In this document: positions 62,537 through 64,000 of the stretch, piece after piece
How positions within the stretch are numbered: the stretch's first letter is position 1
How the letters are laid out: each line of letters begins with the position of its first letter
NCBI GenBank assembly: GCA_965261725.1
Contig: CBDHDU010000016.1
Coordinates: 62,001-126,000 of the forward strand
Length of the DNA stretch: 64,000 bases
Direction: 5' to 3'
From: CANDOC01 sp965261725
Lineage (GTDB): Bacteria; Pseudomonadota; Gammaproteobacteria; Pseudomonadales; Endozoicomonadaceae
Translations under genes and position numbers: made by a program
The notes under the pieces: model-generated
The model's database searches: none
What the model was told of the DNA's origin: nothing
The model's input: only the letters and a program-made list of their open reading frames with translations

Positions 62537-64000
62537 TTACTTTTCAGTACCAGGCATAATGCTCAGACTGACCGGCTTCGCCGGCAGGCAGTGATTTACA
62601 CGACTACGAGAACTATTACCAGCCAACGCCCCAAACAGAGCTGCTTGTTTAGTTTGAATATGAGTCACTGGTAACGATCCCGCTGTGGCCGGAACATTTT
62701 GAGAGGAAGGTAAAACAAGAGTCCTCCCACCGGCAGATGCAAATGGTGCTGCAATTGTTTGAACGAAAACCGGTTGACTGGCCCTTTTAACTCCGGCTTG
62801 CACTTCAGGACTTAAGTTAACAAAGTTAAGATGCCCAAAGCCTGTTTCGTCTAATATTTGTTTGCTGAATAACTCAGTTGGCGTCATGAGCCCCCCTAAT
62901 TCAATATAAGCAACGCCATCAGAGCCCCTGACCTGTTTTGACCCTGCCATTAACGGGAAATTTAAACACTGGGATTTCCGCGATAAACCCGGATTTTCCT
63001 GTAACCGGGCTACTTCTTGTTGAAGTGCTGTTATTTTTTCCTCTGATTTGCTGGCCTCAGCAGAAAAGTGACTAATGAGTTCTTCTTTGAATTTTGCAAA
63101 TTGCAGCAATGCTTCCGCTTTTGCCTGTTTAGTTATTTGTCTTAAAAATTCTTCTTGCCCGGTACGCGATTTTTCTGCCGCGTCTCTGAACCCGGCCAAC
63201 TCAGCCTGTAGTGCTTTCAGGGTCACTGGAACATTATTATCGCGCTGACAGCTTGCTGCTGCTGGCTTTTTCTTGCCATACGATTTAGGGGTACGATTAC
63301 GGCTTTTTTTGGTAACCCGTTTTTTCCCTTCGGCTCCAGTCTCCTGACTCGGCAAAGCAGCAACATCATTCCCTGATGTGGCAGATTCTTCACCTGAGAT
63401 AAATGGCCGCACCTCCTCAGAAGTTTCCATAAGCTCTTCTTTTTCCGGAGGCTTCTTTAAAGCAGATTCCCCCATCAAACGCCGTTGATTGTCGGGTATT
63501 ACATATTCCACGGAAGGGCTAAAGGAAGCGGCTCTCCAGTCTAATACAGGACAGCCCAGACTTTCCCGCTCTCTGGCTCTCCTGTAATCAATATGAGCGA
63601 AGGAAGTGACATCTATCCATGCAATAAGCAATACGTCATACCATAACAAAAATGGCCCAGGGTTATTCTTCAGATCAGGAAAAACGCTTTCTGCAATATC
63701 TCTGAAAATAATATTTTTTATACTGACCTTATCCCGCATTAACTTAAAGTCATATTCGTCATATACATTATATTCCAGAATATGCTTCCGCTTTTTCTGC
63801 AAAAATTCCTGACTGTTTTTCAGCAAGCGTTCCAGAGTACACCAGTCACTTTCGCTTTTCTCAGATAAAAAATATTCCTTCACCGCATCAAAATTACTTG
63901 CAACAGGGTTTCTTGCCGAAATTCGGCCATTGATGAAGCCCCAGCGCACGGCATCCTCCAAATAACAAATCACGCTCCAATCGCCCCCCCCCTTAGTATC
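62537..64000 (-). CDS. Coiled-coil protein with basic NLS-like run, N-terminus outside window
   Basis: At least 487 codons. The frame is open to the right edge, reading DTKGGGDWSVICYLEDAVRWGF, so the apparent GTG start at 63973 is not the true one. No family recognised. The N-terminal part is helical with Trp-rich stretches. Next comes a basic run (KKRVTKKSRNRTPKSYGKKKP), a predicted coiled coil (from ALQAELAGFRDAAEKSRTG to EEKITALQQEVARLQE), then a tail without clear features. A run of nine G in the coding strand (63982-63990) is a possible slippage site. The style resembles the other unknown, possibly host-directed proteins here. Confidence 0.65.
   Translation of the reverse strand, partial: DTKGGGDWSVICYLEDAVRWGFINGRISARNPVASNFDAVKEYFLSEKSESDWCTLERLLKNSQEFLQKKRKHILEYNVYDEYDFKLMRDKVSIKNIIFRDIAESVFPDLKNNPGPFLLWYDVLLIAWIDVTSFAHIDYRRARERESLGCPVLDWRAASFSPSVEYVIPDNQRRLMGESALKKPPEKEELMETSEEVRPFISGEESATSGNDVAALPSQETGAEGKKRVTKKSRNRTPKSYGKKKPAAASCQRDNNVPVTLKALQAELAGFRDAAEKSRTGQEEFLRQITKQAKAEALLQFAKFKEELISHFSAEASKSEEKITALQQEVARLQENPGLSRKSQCLNFPLMAGSKQVRGSDGVAYIELGGLMTPTELFSKQILDETGFGHLNFVNLSPEVQAGVKRASQPVFVQTIAAPFASAGGRTLVLPSSQNVPATAGSLPVTHIQTKQAALFGALAGNSSRSRVNHCLPAKPVSLSIMPGTEK

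Overview
The window looks like a chromosomal piece of a marine, host-associated gammaproteobacterium, most likely an Endozoicomonas-type organism (order Oceanospirillales). This is an inference. It rests on ordinary gammaproteobacterial housekeeping genes (guaC, dusC, mnmC, the sdh-suc cluster, sthA, nqr), heavy use of sodium (Na+-NQR, oxaloacetate decarboxylase pump, NSS symporter), many insertion sequences and small non-autonomous elements, and several large secreted proteins with eukaryote-like features such as C2H2 zinc fingers and nuclear-localisation-like basic runs. No rRNA, tRNA or CRISPR array was recognised.

Layout. 1-3.5 kb is a mobile-element scar: an IS66 fragment, a repeat-built secreted C2H2 zinc-finger gene, and an IS91 transposase pseudogene with three in-frame stops, which abuts a C-terminally truncated alpha/beta hydrolase. 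4.6-14.9 kb holds housekeeping genes: a zeta-type GST, guaC, pflA, a small basic protein, an LD-carboxypeptidase, the oadGAB operon, dusC and tenA. 15.0-20.4 kb has a 229-bp MITE with a perfect 8-bp target duplication, a second secreted multi-zinc-finger protein, a frameshifted VTT-domain gene, mnmC and an unknown secreted protein. 20.5-34.2 kb is the TCA cluster: sdhCDAB-sucAB-lpd-sucCD on the minus strand, with gltA divergent. sucD carries two single-base frameshifts.

34.3-46.9 kb is the most dynamic part. A complete IS4-type element lies between gltA and a quinol-type nitric oxide reductase gene (norB). A 4754-bp segment (norB 3' end, an NSS transporter gene, and a large secreted protein of unknown function) is then tandemly duplicated. 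One copy has received the 229-bp MITE and the other a 175-bp MITE inside the transporter gene. The norB and transporter parts are essentially identical between copies. The unknown secreted gene has accumulated about 38 amino-acid replacements, in-frame indels and a poly-C length difference that changes its C-terminus.

47-57 kb holds a sthA 3' remnant, small genes, sthA, and nqrM-apbE-nqrFEDCBA. 57.5-60.6 kb is one secreted-protein gene of about 659 codons, split cleanly by an IS1595-family element with a 9-bp direct repeat. 60.8-62.2 kb is a long-form GAPDH gene. The right edge is an incomplete coiled-coil protein gene with a poly-G run.

The housekeeping genes give an oxidative metabolism (citrate synthase, 2-oxoglutarate dehydrogenase, succinyl-CoA ligase, succinate dehydrogenase) feeding quinol to the respiratory chain, with Na+ gradients made by NQR and OAD. 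The unfamiliar biology is the set of secreted, probably host-directed proteins. Nearly all of them sit directly against IS or MITE sequences and show repeat expansion, recent duplication with skewed divergence, homopolymer slippage sites or IS disruption.
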